In this document: positions 48,891-61,574 of the stretch, one piece after another
Layout: the number at the start of each line of letters is the position of its first letter
Numbering within the stretch: the stretch's first letter is position 1
From: Primulina eburnea
Lineage: Eukaryota > Streptophyta > Magnoliopsida > Lamiales > Gesneriaceae
Direction: 5' to 3'
Length of the DNA: 64,000 bases
NCBI RefSeq assembly: GCF_022965805.1
Contig: NC_133117.1
Span: forward strand, 9,572,183-9,636,182
The notes under the pieces: model-generated
What the model saw: only the letters and a program-made list of their open reading frames with translations
What the model was told of the DNA's origin: nothing
Databases searched by the model: none
Program-made: the position numbers and the translations under genes

Positions 48891-50316
48891 TGATCGAGCA
48901 AAACTTGCACAGTGAAATCCCCAATAAAATATTATTTTGTATGCTCAAAAATTAATCGCAAGTGCACGATGTCAAGTAATAATATAGTGTACGTGAGTAC
49001 GAGTATCGTTCCACTGAAGACCGTGTTTTACAATTGTTAATTTCAGTTATTTAACATTTAGCAACGAAAATTGAGTTGATTGTTTTATTACTACTAAAAT
49101 CAAATAAGAATGCAAAGAAAAATATTCAAAATCAAATAATAAGATATAATGTCTAAAATGTTTGAGTAAAATTCAATGAGAAATGGATTTGTTGGGAATC
49201 TCGGTTCACCTACCCCTCGTTAATCAATTAATTCGTTCGATCGTGATCTACGCTTCCGACAGGATTTCCTAATCTATTGAACACACTCTCTCGAGCTATA
49301 CCAAACTAATTCCACTCACTGAAGTAATTAAATATCTTTAATTATTTATCACTAGCGAATCGCATTTCGTTCTATAAAATCCCCTAGTTTTCGACCCTTA
49401 GGACTATGACTATAGGCACGTATCCAATTTCATATATCTATGTAAATTGTAGATCCGCGAATTATACTACTCGATCCTATCACTCGTTATTCTCTCGAAC
49501 TCACTCGTGATATGAAAACGTCGTTAAAGTTAGCTATTCTTTAATGACACGATAAAACAGTAGTAAAATCAAGAATAACGCACAACCGAAATATAAATTA
49601 ATTCAAACCAACATTCGGGGTAGGATCCCCTTTAATCCCAACAAATTATTAAGTTATCTACTAGAATTCATAGTAAAAATAAATGCAACAATGTTTAAAA
49701 TTAAATAAACTAGATTAGAAATACTAGGCGAGAAGAAATCTGCGAAGAACGGTGCCCGGAAAACTTCAAATCTTCAATCCAAGCACAAAGTTCTCCCCAA
49801 AAGCTTGTGACGGCCGAAGAATAATGTCTGAATCCCCCCAAAAACCGTCCACCCCCCTTCCATATCAGCCATCATCCAACATAAGGTAAAGAATCGGTTG
49901 AAAAAATCTTGCCAAAAATAGGTGGCGCTCGGGCGGTAGAAAAGTACCGCTCGAGCGCCACACCTTGTGTAAAATCTCATGGGATGCGCGGCATTCGCGC
50001 TCGGGCGGTAGAAAACTACCGCTTGAGCGCCGATCTTTCTGCCTTTTTTCCTCGGAAATCCACCTACCGCGCTCGGGCGGTAGAAAACTCCCGCTCAAGC
50101 GCCGTCTTTGCTGTACTTCTTTTTCTTGACTTGGCACTTGGCTCCGATTTTTGGTTTTCCGGCCACTTTTCCTGCAAATTCATCATGCCCGAGTGAGATA
50201 TGATAAAATGCAAATATTTACTCTAAAATGGACAGAAAGCGATTGAAATAAACGTATGCATCATGCAAACACAACTAAAACTAATGCAATAAAACACGTA
50301 AAAACGACACATATCA
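48891..50316 (-). repeat. 5' LTR of the Athila-type element
   Basis: 1426 bp, the same length as the LTR at 38951 and about 98 percent identical by eye. It carries the hairpin triplet at 49924-50105. On the minus strand it begins TGATATGTGTCG and ends GCTCGATCA. Confidence 0.93.
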
Positions 50317-51576
50317 CTCTCCAAATTTGATAAATTCATAAATTTAACTTCTTGAATTTACTATATCATAAATTCAACTCATTGAATTTATTTTCTCAAA
50401 ATTTAATTATCATAAACTCAACTCCTTGAATTTACTATATCATAATTTCATATAAATTCAACTACTTGAATTTATTCTCTCAACGGGAACAGAAACATCC
50501 AGTGGTTGTGTGACCCTCAATGGTTCAGGGATACAGCTAGCTGTGGGTCGACAACTCATTGTAATTCATGACATAATCTTTTATTCGGAATTACCCTAAT
50601 TTTCTCCATTCTATGTATCAACAATTGATCATTAGAATGTCAGAAATCATATTTCTTATTCGACCTATCGAATCATGGTAAGAGCATCTAGTAGTATCGC
50701 CCAATGATTTCCTAGGTATCACTGATAGTGCCTGCAAAAACCAGTCAGTTATAATTAACGTACAGTAATGTCCCTTCATCTCATATATCCCGATCGAATC
50801 TGCAACCATTGGTTCATCGAGGGTTACATAAGAATTCGATAACTATGTGACACATATTTGAGAATAAATAGTGGCATCACTTGTACAATTGGAGAACTCC
50901 TTCTCTAACGTACATCTCATACTCTGGCAGAGATTCCATACACTAATATTTCATCAGATCACACAGGATATCCACACTCGTAGGTGAGCAGTGAATTCCC
51001 GACTACAATGTACTGGCTCCTACATGCGTCGCAACTGTACCCAATCTCGCCACCTGATAACCCTCATGGAGTCTGTAAACGAGTCAAAGCACATCCCTAG
51101 CATAGAGAGCCTAAGTGTTGCCTCGGGTCGTAAGGACTAATGGTTTACAATCATATCCACGGACTTATCCTCTCGATGAATGATAACCACTTGGAAAGTC
51201 CTAGGGAGGGTATAATCATCATATGACTATCCATTTGCATGTTTAGACATCTCTATGCCCTTACCAAGAAACGTGGTACACAACATCACATATGCTAGTC
51301 TCGAGCTCAAACGACATTTATCCATGTTTTAGGCGGCTAAATCGACTAGGAACGAATTAGATTATACAGTGTTTTCAAATAAGTTTCAACATCGAATTAC
51401 GATTCATTTGTATTAAAGTATAATCAAGGTCTTTATCTATGTTGATCACATGATTATACAGTTTAAAAATTAACAAACCATGAAATAATGAATTATATTA
51501 AAATAAGATTTTTTATTATAACTGAGTCAATAAATTCCCTAGCCAGCAATTGGCTTACATGACATCTACTCTAACA
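50317..51576 (-). repeat. Older LTR, right part (interrupted by the Athila element)
   Basis: On the minus strand it begins TGTTAGAGTAGATGTCATGT at 51576 and runs to the Athila insertion. The segment 50330-50485 repeats ATAAATTCAACTCCTTGAAT several times. It shares its start and much of its length with the plus-strand copy at 55400. Confidence 0.8.
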
Positions 51577-52173
51577 TATTACCCATCAAATCTTTTAAAT
51601 CCTCCTCAACTTTATAGTCTCATACCTGCATAGTTTTGAAATCCTGTTCATTTTTGGACAGGGTATTACAATTACCCATCCTTCAGAATGCGACGTCCTG
51701 TTAGGTTATCTCATCGATCGACTAGAGATGGGAATTTATAGGGGCCTCCTATGGGTTAAAGAGGTGTCTCTCATACGTCTAGTATTTTGCCCCGCAGGTT
51801 CAAGAGGTGGCTCCCATGCCATATAGCATTTTCCCCACAGACACTTATTTCCCGGTATTCCTGTCAACGACTGTCTCTGATACCACTCTATCGTGCCCTA
51901 GATTCGACGATTATCTCCACTGTATCAACATTGGTATTTCCAGCATGTTTATGTCCTCAGTCACACTTGCTTTGAGAAAATTATCAGGAAATCACCTATC
52001 CCAAAATTGTCTCAAGTCAAACACGCTTAAATTTAGAGTTCTAATATGATGAGCTCACGAAAAAAGATGTACATTAATGATATGAGTGGTATCTATCAAA
52101 TCTCTCTTTTCAACTGCAAAGTCTCATACATGCACGATTTTAGAATCTCGTTTATTCTTGGACGGGGTATCAC
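51577..52173 (-). repeat. Gypsy LTR-type fragment with duplicated ends
   Basis: The words TCTCATACCTGCATAGTTTT and TTGGACAGGGTATTACA at 51615-51670 recur in diverged form at 52120-52173 (GGACGGGGTATCACA). Near 51870-51882 the minus strand reads TGGTATCAGAGAC, a PBS-like sequence. Part of it matches 38250-38330. It is a rearranged LTR end with PBS, and the borders are uncertain. Confidence 0.5.
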
Positions 52174-53629
52174 ATGAAGGCCCAAAAGCAACATGTTCAT
52201 GTTCGAAGTGCCCTGTTTGCAGTATGTAGAAGTTTGGATATATTTATGATTGTATTCATTGCAAGAATTTCTATTTTTTTTTAAATAACAAATTTTTGTG
52301 GAGTTGATAGATTTACCGACTTTTGCAAAATCTCGCAATTTTCTAAAGATTTTCACAGAATCTTGAAAATTTATTTTGCAAGATTTTTATTGACAATAAT
52401 AAACTTTTTCATAGAATTTTATGGACTTTTTAATTATGATTTTATTTTTGTTTTAATTTATTTGAAAGTTGAACGTGAATTACTTTAATTATTTAAAATA
52501 TTTTTATGTATCATTATAATTTTTTCGCATATTGATATAATTTACAAAATACAATAAATAAGCCATTAGTTAATATATTGCAATTAAAATTCAATTATTC
52601 AAGTCAATTCAACTGTTTATTTAATTAATTAAATTTTTTAAAAATATATAACAATAAATTTCAATATTAATAATTAATCAAATTTAAAACAATTTCATTC
52701 ACTTTAAATAATTTTTTTTTATAAAAAATATATCGATTTTGTTTTTATAATATGTTTAACAAAAAATTAAATTAGAAAATTATTTGTATTGAAAATAGAG
52801 AATAAATATATTAAAATATTTTCAATTAGTGTAACTTTATAAAAATTTAATGTATTTAATTTATTATAAATATCATTAAATAAGTGCTTATAAACTTTTA
52901 AAATTAAGTATCAATCACATACATATTATATATATACATATATATTTTTTGGAACAAGAATTCTTATATTTTGGTGTTAAAAAATAATTAAGGTAAAATT
53001 GATTTTAGCTAAACTAATCTATACTCAAACCCTAAACTGAAATATCTTTTATCAGTTTTCTTTGTTCATTTAAAAAAAAAATCAATTTACACCATAAGAC
53101 AAAATTGATGATTGAATAAACTCTTCGTACAAAATCAGTCGCAACAATATACGATTGTCAAAGAAAATTGGCATGGACAAAAGACAAGCCAAAAGATACT
53201 TGATTTTTGGAACATATATATATTTTTGAACATATATCTAAATTCAGTTTGGAACATTTATATATATCTAAATTCATCGTGAACATATAACAATAAATGT
53301 TCCAAACTGACATTTATATATATGTTCCAATAATGACTTTTCCGGATATTCAAGCATTCAAGTATCTAAACCAAATTTAGTCAGTCGAGGACATCTTACA
53401 AAGAATAGTATTTGAGCATTGAGGTTCATTAAGTGGTAGAATATAACAGTATTATAATTTGTTGCATTTGAATATCAGTCATTATACTGTCTATCATCAG
53501 TCGAGGTGTACTAAAAATTTCTGTTTGATAGTGTTTAAGTCCAAACTGAATTGAGATTTTGCAAATTACTCGTACTATTGCTCCAAAAAAGGTGAAATCG
53601 CTCACCTTAGGCGCGCAAATTACTCGTAC
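52174..53629. other. AT-rich spacer, nothing recognised
   Basis: Very AT-rich DNA with a short inverted TATATATATGTTCC/GGAACATATATATA pattern near 53208-53330. No supported gene. Confidence 0.5.
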
Positions 53630-53770
53630 TATACAATGTCTTCTAGTGTGATCCTTCCAAAATGAAGAATAGGTGAAGTAGGAGCTTGAGTTTCTGAACA
53701 TCTAAAAACATAACTGCGTATTTTCTAGTTCCAGTTTACTTAGCTAAGTCATTTTTGTGATTTGTTCTAA
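53630..53770 (+). repeat. Relic of the Sirevirus-like LTR family
   Basis: AAGTAGGAGCTTGAGTTTCTG followed by GAACATCTAAAAACATA corresponds to the LTR block TAGGAGCAGTTGAAGTCTCC and GAACATCCATAAACATA at 21330 and 23630. Strongly diverged, with CAACTGAT nearby at 53810. Confidence 0.5.
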
Positions 53771-55399
53771 TTTGTCAGTTTGGCTTTTTTCCGCACTTAT
53801 ATGTTGGTCAACTGATATTGACATTCAATGATATGTAATTTAATTGCAAACCCAGCTAAATTAACCAAAAGAAATAAATCGTGTCTAGTGTTTTTCAACA
53901 TCTCTTCTAAACTACCACCGATCTTATCAATATTCATTAATAAAAAAAATTATTCATTATCACGTGCAAGAATTTTGAGTTATAATCAAAATTAAGATGC
54001 ATATTAACTAAAATTATAGAAAATAACTAAACATCTAATGTTATATAATAATTGATAACAAATTAAATTTACTTATTAAAATAATAATAATTATTTTCAA
54101 TTATGGGTCAATAAAATATTACAATTTTTTTTTGTTATGTAGTGTAACAAATCTTTATTAAAATTTTTAATAAATATAATTTTAAATTTCCTTAGTTTTT
54201 GTGGTCAGAACTCGAAAATATTCAATAAAAGATGTTAATAATTTTGATTTTAAATTATTGTTAGCAATAAAAAAATATTTTTAAAATGTCCAAAGAAAAG
54301 CAAAAACATATGAAAGAGAAATGAATGAATGGATGAATGTTTGTATTGTTATTATTTTTAATAAAAATAAAAGTGAGAATGCGAGTTTGAGATATTTCTC
54401 AATTAAATATACATCCAAATCTTTAAGTTGAATAAAAGACATTTTTTTATATTTTATAGTTGTAACCTAAACTTTAATTCTTGTACTTAATATAATTTCT
54501 TAGAGTCACTAAAAGTCATTGACATTTTGAGTAACTCTAGACTTTTGTATATTTTTTAAAAGTCAAGTTTGAATTACACATGAGTATTTAAAACGCTACA
54601 AAAGTTTAGATTGAATACCACTAAAATTTTATAGAGTATATAAAAATCTATACTGAATACCTCTAAGCTTATAAACTCCACAAAAATCATTAAAAGTCTA
54701 GATCCAATACATCCCTTGATCGAAGTTCCCCGTTTTATGTTCTTATCGCTGCCAATAACTTTCTTTTTAACAATTTTATTTGAAATATGTGAACCCTGGC
54801 GGAAGATCTGCTAAGGCAAGTAGTAATTCAACTCGTGAAAGAAAAGGAATGCTTCAGCACATTCAAGAACAACGTTTTATGTTGGATGGCATTCGTTCTG
54901 GATATGAAATATTAGGTCTATATGAGCAAAGGATTGGTCTCCTCGGCCAATATTGCAAATCATAGCTCAACTGTATGTCATATCAATACTCGTATAACTA
55001 TCCAAAACTCCAAATGCTTCGGTTAGAATATGTGATGCACACGTAAAATAGCGGGGACAATTGTTGTTTTCCAACATACGGGCAGTTCCATAATATTTGT
55101 ATGATTTCAGTTGCACTGGACCATGATTGATGATAATTCTAGTATCACAATCTTTCACTAGGCTGAGGGAGAAATATTTTCCTGTCTTAAGATGATCTTT
55201 ATAGAATAAAATTGTACAATTATTTTCTTGTCCCACTTTTTTCCTTTATTTTTTGGTCTGAGTTGTTTTCAGCAAAACCTGTGGTCTGATTTGAAAACTT
55301 AGGTCCTTGATAGCAGCAAGTATAGTAACTTCACCCGCATTGCCCTCGTTAGCTTTTTCTCATTGTAAGCACACATATAATTAACGCGACCCGATTTTG
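53771..55399. other. AT-rich spacer with two unrecognised short frames
   Basis: At 54780-54965 (plus) a 61-codon frame reads RKGMLQHIQEQRFMLDGIRS and GYEILGLYEQRIGLLGQY, protein-like in composition, followed by a stop. At 54967-55236 (minus) an 89-codon frame reads NNCTILFYKDHLKTGKYFSL and NCPRYFTCASHIL. Neither matches a family that I know and they lie on opposite strands. They may be exon scraps of a host gene or transposase. The rest, from 53830, is low complexity. Confidence 0.35.
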
Positions 55400-56525
55400 T
55401 GTTAGAGTAGATGTTCTGTAAGCCAACGGTTGGCTAAGAAATTTATTGACTCAATTGTAATTGACAGGTCTTTATTTTAATATAATTTACGTTTCATAGT
55501 TTCATTTCACTTTATCTGTATACTCATGCAATCGGCATAGATAAAGCTCTTGATTATACTTTAATACAAATTATTGTAATTCGATCTTGAAACTCATTTG
55601 TAAACACTTTATATTCTAAATTCATTCATAGTCGATTCAGCCACCTAAAAATAAGGATAAAGGCCGCTTGAGTCTGAGATAAGCATCCGTGATGTTGTGT
55701 ATTGTATTTAATGGTAAGGGCATTAAGATGTTCAATCATGCAGATGAGTAATCATATGATGATTGTACCGAACAACCCTCCATCGGACTTTCCAAGTGAT
55801 TATCATTTATCGAGGAGAAAAGTATGTGGTTGTGATTGTACATAATTAGTCCTTATGATCCGGGACAACACTGATGCTCTACATACTAGGATTGTGTTTT
55901 GACTCGTTTATCCACTCCGCGAAGGCAATAAGATGGCGAGGTTGGGTACAATTACGACATGTGTAGAAGCCAATGCATTGTAGTTGGGGATTCACCGCTC
56001 ACCCACGTGTGTGGATAGCCTATGTAATCTAATGAAATAGTAGTGCATGAAATCTCTGGCCAGAGTGTAAGATGTACATTAGGAAAAATGATTTTCTAGT
56101 TGTGCTTGTAATGATACTATTAATATTTCATGAATGTATCATATAACTATCGAATCTAATATGCAACAATCGATTAACCATGATTACATATTCGATCGAG
56201 ATATATGAGATGAAAGGACCGTACTGTACGTTAATCATAACTTATTGGTTCTTGCAGGCACTTTCACTGATACCTAGGAAATCATGAGACGATGCTACTA
56301 GACACTCTTACCATGATTCAATGGCTTTAATCAAAAAATGATTTCTGACATTCTCGTGATCAAATGTTGATGCATGAAATGGGACAAATTATGGTAAGCC
56401 TGAATAAAAGACAATGACTTGAATCACAAAGAGTTGTGAACCAACGGCTAGCTGTATCCCTGAACCATTAAGGATCATCCAAGCACTTGATCATTTGTTC
56501 CCGTTGAGATAATAAATTCAACTCC
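55400..56525 (+). repeat. LTR copy related to the one at 50317-51576, inverted
   Basis: Starts TGTTAGAGTAGATGTTCTGT at 55400 and parallels the reverse complement of 51576-50480 through GGCTAAGAAATTTATTGACT, CTTTCCAAGTGATTATCATT and CCGTTGAGA near 56510. Similarity is lost beyond about 56525 where the other copy has its AT-rich minisatellite. No retrotransposon coding sequence follows. Confidence 0.75.
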
Positions 56526-57846
56526 GAGTTTGATGAGATCAAACGATATGCTTATAGATTATAGAAATTTTGAGAGCATGACTGCTAAAAACAGTCAAGG
56601 GGAATGCACTGCCTAATTTAAGAGGAAATGTTCCTAATTTGCATAAACGCCCTATAAATGATTTTTATTGTTTCACCGTACGAGTATCCAAAGAAAATTT
56701 TGAATGTCAAATAAAATTTTTAAAAACCTCAACTGCGTTTAAAACCGATTACCCAACACTTTGTAGATGTCAAGAGTACTGGAAGGAAAGGGTTGCCGAG
56801 CGACGAGCTGAAATTTCGAGGTAGACGAAGATGTACTGGGATATGCAGTCCAAGTACATGATTGAACATTGACGTTTTCCTATGTGGATCGGTAGTTACT
56901 ATGCCCAGTAACATCCGAGCCTCTCATATATTATCGGATATTCCTCCAATATGCAGTTTTGTTCATGTCACTGGGAAAGAAATACGTTAGTGTCAAAGGA
57001 AGTAAAGAGTGTGGAACAAATGGTTTTGTGGCAATGGATCGATCCTTGATGCATTTAGAGTGTCAAAAGATTGTTTGGCGTAAGTGTATGTCGATGCTTC
57101 TGGAGTGATTACGAAGGAATAATTTGCCGTATCAATTTTTTTTTAAAAAAACCTTTTTTTGTTGTTGTAGAATTTCCTTGGAAATTAGATTCCTTTGGTG
57201 AATATCTGTGGTCGAATTAAATTATTTTATGTTCAAAATTATTAAATTATTATTTCTCTTTTCTTTTTAACAAGTTATATTTTGGAATTTGCTGCTTAAC
57301 TATAATTTCTGTCGAGCTTTTCCATGCAAATTTTCATCAAGTTTTTTCCTGAAAAGCTAGAAGGCCAAATTTCATGGGATATTAGACTATAGTTTAAAAT
57401 TACTTTAGTTTTGCCTCTAGTGAAGCATTTGAACGTTTCACTAATTATCAGAAGTTCGATTGATCCTATCAACATTTTTTCGGACCAGTCTGTTGCACAA
57501 GTTTGCTCAGTTTAATTTACTTGTTTAACGGGGTTTGCAGGTTATTACCTTATTATGAATGTTTAATCATTGTATCTAATGATAATGGCTGTAATTTCCA
57601 TTATCATAAAAAAGAACTCTAGTTTTTTTTTTTTTTTAATCATAATAGTTTTGAACAAATCGGAAAGGTACCAAGAGTAGTTATTGTTACGCTGTAGGAT
57701 GCAAAAGATGAATATTTATCTCGTTTCAGTATATTTTGGTGAACAAAAGTACAAAACTACATTTTGAAATGTTCATTTGCCGGTGTTGAGAACTTATTTA
57801 TTGGAAAATTTAATTACTCCATAAAATATTTGTATACAAAAAACTC
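56526..57846. other. Spacer, nothing firmly recognised
   Basis: A 61-codon plus frame at 56639-56824 (FLKTSTAFKTDYPTLCRCQE, YWKERVAERRAEISR) has a protein-like composition but no family that I know. An overlapping minus frame is probably its shadow. The rest is AT-rich with a T run at 57620-57636. Confidence 0.35.
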
Positions 57847-57985
57847 TAATGAGACAATATCATGTCAATTGTGTGAGATGAATTTTCTATCCAACATGAT
57901 TCATAAAAAAATATTACTTTAGATTATGTATATGAATCGATTCGACTTATCTCACAAATATAGATCCATGAAACCGTATCACATA
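57847..57985 (+). repeat. MITE-like element, diverged copy 7
   Basis: It keeps ATGATTCATAAAAAAATATT, GAATCGATTCGACTTATCTC and ATAGATCCATGAAACCGTATCAC, in the family order. The terminal palindromes are reduced. A further possible relic lies at 59220-59450. Confidence 0.5.
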
Positions 57986-58389
57986 AAAGTTACTTTTTTA
58001 TATATGTAATATATTTTTAAGCACTAAATTTTTAACTTTAAAATCTAGTGGTCATTGTTTTAGATGGCCAAATATCAGTCTTTATAATTTTATAAAATAT
58101 TTAATTAATATTAAAGAAAGCTTTGTCACGATAAGTTTATTAAAGTATAAAGTTATCACGATCTTATTCAAATTTTAAAATATTAAATACAAATTATCTC
58201 AGGCTTATCAAAATCTGAAAATATTTATTTCAATGTCAACTAAATTATTCCTATCCCAAAAAATTATTAATAAAATAACAAATTTTAAATATCTTAAATT
58301 GTTATATAAACTACCCACGCTCTGTTCACTTGCTCTACCATAAAGTATTGCTGGAAAAGAACTGGTTTTTGGCACATCTTAAAACAATC

Positions 58390-59090
58390 CCGACATCTGG
58401 ATGCTTCAGAAATATCACTCTGGATGAAAGATAAGCTGACTAAGAAAGATTATGAAGTCCTTGTGATGCGCTCGTAGGCTATTTCGAGCGAGTGACTTCG
58501 ACTTACTCATCTCCATAATGGGTATCCTCTTGCGATCAATGTGGAGTGGTGTACTATCCTATCGGAAGACTTCCAAGCGGCACGCCATGCTCTGTCGCTA
58601 GCTCCAGACCATGAACCATTATGCTCTCCGCCTGGATTGCTCCTCTTGTGAATACTCTACGCCTTGACGTTGATGCATCTTATAATGAAGGTACTTATAG
58701 CTTCGCACTTGGTGGGATAATCCGAAACCATGAGGGACAACCAATTCTTGCTTTTGGAAAAAAGATTGATAAAACATATCGGTTACGTCTGCTGAACTTC
58801 TTGCTATTCAAATTGGAGTAAATATTTCTAGGGAACACAACATTGAGGTTCATTTTATCACCTCACTCTCTTCGCTGTGCAAGAAGTCACAAGTGGAGAT
58901 GAGAATCGTAGTTACGTCGGGACCCTAGCTTCGGATATCCGAGGTCTCTTGTCTCTTCTAGGAAACCCATCCTTAAGGCTTGCGCGGTTAACTGCAAATA
59001 ATGTTGCCCATTCCATTGCCTCTTTTGCTTGTTCTACCCTTTTCTTCTCTGTTTTGGAAGCGTATATATTTTCTTTTTTGGCTGATTAAT
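58390..59090 (+). pseudogene. RNase H-like domain relic (LINE or RVT_3 type)
   Basis: Broken plus-strand frames read LRLDVDASYNEGTYSFALGG, IIRNHEGQPILAFGKKI, then in a second frame LAIQIGVNISREHNIEVHF, then QEVTSGDENRSYVG and LTANNVAHSIASFACST. This is the plant RNase H-like (RVT_3) domain found at the end of LINE pol and in related genes: the first Asp in DVDAS, NNVAHSIA near the end. At least two frame changes. Upstream, to about 58390, are degraded frames that may belong with it. Confidence 0.7.
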
Positions 59091-59813
59091 CTTGTAATTA
59101 AGGATCTTTACCTAATTCAATAAATTACAAGAGTTTTCACCGTAAAATTTTTTTTTCTAAAAATATTATTAATGTAATCTCGAAAATCATGCCAAACATG
59201 TTAAAATAAATATAAAAAAAACTCTTGTGAAACTGCCACGACTCAAGGATCTCCTATACGAATCATAAAAAAATATTATTTGTTAATTTTCAAATTATAA
59301 TTTTTTACTGCAAAAATATCATTTTTTGATTTGTAATAATATATATTGATTTAACTTAAAAAATATTATTTTTATATAAAAATATTAATTTTAAAATATA
59401 TAAACTAAGTGATAGATCTCACGATTTAAATTGAGACATATTCCTTAAACTATTATTGTTTTCAAGGCCCAGATAATATAATAGGAATAAATGTTAGCAA
59501 TATTTCAGTTTCTTAATCAATTTAAATTGTATTATTTGTAATAAAATATTTTTAAAATACCTATTTAAGTTGTCTAGAACATCCAAATCCAAATCAAATA
59601 TCGAAAAAGAAATTACAAAAAAAAAAAAAAAAAAAATAGGCGAGGACTGGACAGTTGGCCCTTTATAGTTTCCCCACCTATAATCATTTCATCATATCTT
59701 GCTCCCTCTTCAAGAAAGCCACAAAAATTGTTCACCTTGTGAATTCAAACTGAAAATTCTCATCAGAAAATTTCAGTTTCTGTTCAGGTACTGATATCGG
59801 AGTCGCAGTGACT
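59091..59813. promoter_or_regulatory. Upstream region and 5' leader of the ML gene
   Basis: AT-rich up to an A run of about 20 at 59617-59637. After it the sequence becomes less AT-rich; TTTATAG at about 59662 could be the TATA element, followed by a leader with TCTTGCTCCCTCTTCAAG and the ATG at 59814. Placement of the promoter is inference. Confidence 0.35.
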
Positions 59814-61574
59814 ATGGCGCAGTTGATGAAGACGATTGGTGCCCTAATTTGCGTGGTTGGTCTGCTACTGCCTTTGACTTCCGCTACGACCCGCGATGTC
59901 GAATACTGCAGTATGATTCCCTTTGTTTTTTTTCTATCTTAATTTTGTTTTTGATTTTGATTGTTATTATGAGGAATGAGTTTTACCCTATTTGTTCGCT
60001 GATGGAGGAGTTGAACGAATTTCTTCGTTAGTGTAATTACTCGTTTTGGAAGAGATCGGATTAAAATCATATCCGAGGATAATTCCTAAATTGTAGATGA
60101 TATAGACTTCTGGGTTTTGCTTGCTGAAGTTATTTTACCCGCAATTTCAAAATCGAATTGTGTCATTTTGATTCCCGTTTCCTGGTAAGTTCGAGCATTA
60201 AATCTCGATCTAGCCTTTTTTTTTAAGCTGATGTTTGTAAATAATTTTGACGAATCCCCGAAATCTTGAAATCTGTCCACTTTCACAGTTCCTGCATTTA
60301 ACTTATGTATATAGAAAACGGTTGGATCTATTTGGGCATGCATGTTCCAAAACGTTAAGAAAAAAAATTCAAAATTTCACTTTTCGTTGTCCGAAACCAT
60401 AACTTTGACCCCAAAAAAGTGGGTAGTCCGCCCCAATGATACATTCTTGAGCTGCCAATGTTTTAAGCTTATGCTGTCTTTTTTTGTGTCCTGCTTTTTG
60501 AAGTAAAGAAAATGGAGTGGATTTTTGTATGCAACATACCATCTCATCTTAGAATTGGATGGCTTTTTAATTTGCAGAAGATCTATACTCAAAATCTGCT
60601 GTGATTTTTGCATTATCTCTGTTGATATGTGGTTTGACTGGCAGATAAGAAGGCCAACTATGATGTCAAGGTCAGTGGAATTGATATAACCCCTTTTCCC
60701 ATTTCCAGAGGCGTCGAGACTACCTTTACAATTAACGCGGCTACGGGTAATTTCTTGATAGCTGCTTTAATCTTTTATGGTCCTATAATGTGTGTAGTGC
60801 TATGTGAATGTAAAGCACCTGTTCCGTATTCTAATCATGCTTGGTGGTGGAACATTTGAGGCTTGAGTTTGCGTTGTCCTTAGTTTGGGAGTATCAGTTT
60901 GGAAGTTTTGAACCCTTGCTGACGAAATCTTCACCGAGAGCACATTATAAACCTTGAGATAATTTATTTTCAGTCAATACTCAGCTTCTCAAAAATTTAT
61001 TATAAGATTGAATTTTTATGTTCTGTTTTGCTGAAGTCTTACCCGAGGTATTCATGCAGATGAAGCAATTTCCGGTGGAAAACTGAAAATTGATGTTGCA
61101 TACTTTGGATTTTACATCCACAGTGAGACTCATGACCTTTGTAAAAAGACAGAGTGCCCTGTTTCAAACGGCAATTTTACAATAACTCACAAGCAAGCAT
61201 TGCCTGGAATCACACCATTTGTAAGTCATTGATCCTATCTTATTTCAGTACTCTTTTTCGGCACTTTAATATCTGATCTTAATCTCATGGCATAAGCATT
61301 CACACGACGTGGATTTGTGGTTTTACAACATGAGACATCAGTACCACCAAGTTCGAACAAACCCCCTGATGAGACAGACTAAAATTTAATACAAGGAAAA
61401 GGTTGATATAAATCATGCATAAATTTGACACTTAGATGCATATTATGTCCCATGCAGGGATCATACACCCTTAAAATGACGCTGATTGATGCAAAAAAGA
61501 AGGAATTGACGTGCATTAACTTTTACTTCAGCATGGGTTTTATTGCAGCAGCAGAAGGTTTGGCTGAAGCTTAA
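59814..61574 (+). CDS. ML-domain (MD-2-related lipid-recognition / NPC2-like) secreted protein
   Basis: Small protein of 158 residues expected to bind a lipid in a beta-sandwich pocket; plant members are often named phosphatidylglycerol/phosphatidylinositol transfer protein. Exons: 59814-59910, 60645-60746, 61060-61220, 61458-61574. Splice sites are GT-AG: donors GTATGA, GTAATT and GTAAGT; acceptors GGCAG, TGCAG and TGCAG. All junctions keep frame. A signal peptide covers about residues 1-24 (MKTIGALICVVGLLLPLTSA). The mature part has VEYC at the first junction, KANYDVKVSGIDITPFPISR, KLKIDVAYFGFYIHSE, the CKKTECPV cysteine pair, QALPGITPFGSYTLKMTLID and LTCINFYFSMGF. The Cys set and the PG.T..GSYTLKM block are typical of the family, and length matches it (about 150-160). 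Introns are 734, 313 and 237 bp. Appears intact. The natural ligand is unknown. Confidence 0.93.

Larger units (their letters stand above)
38951..50316 (-). mobile_element. Athila-type Ty3-gypsy retrotransposon, nearly intact
   Basis: The element is 11,366 bp between direct copies of CTCTC (38946-38950 and 50317-50321), with two LTRs of 1426 bp each and a tRNA-Asp PBS. On the minus strand there is one long gag-pol frame and, after it, a broken second ORF. A tRNA-Asp primer and an ORF after pol are known marks of Athila. LTRs differ at about 28 sites by eye and have equal length, near 2 percent, so the insertion is young. It sits inside the older LTR at 38400-38950 / 50317-51576. Confidence 0.93.
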
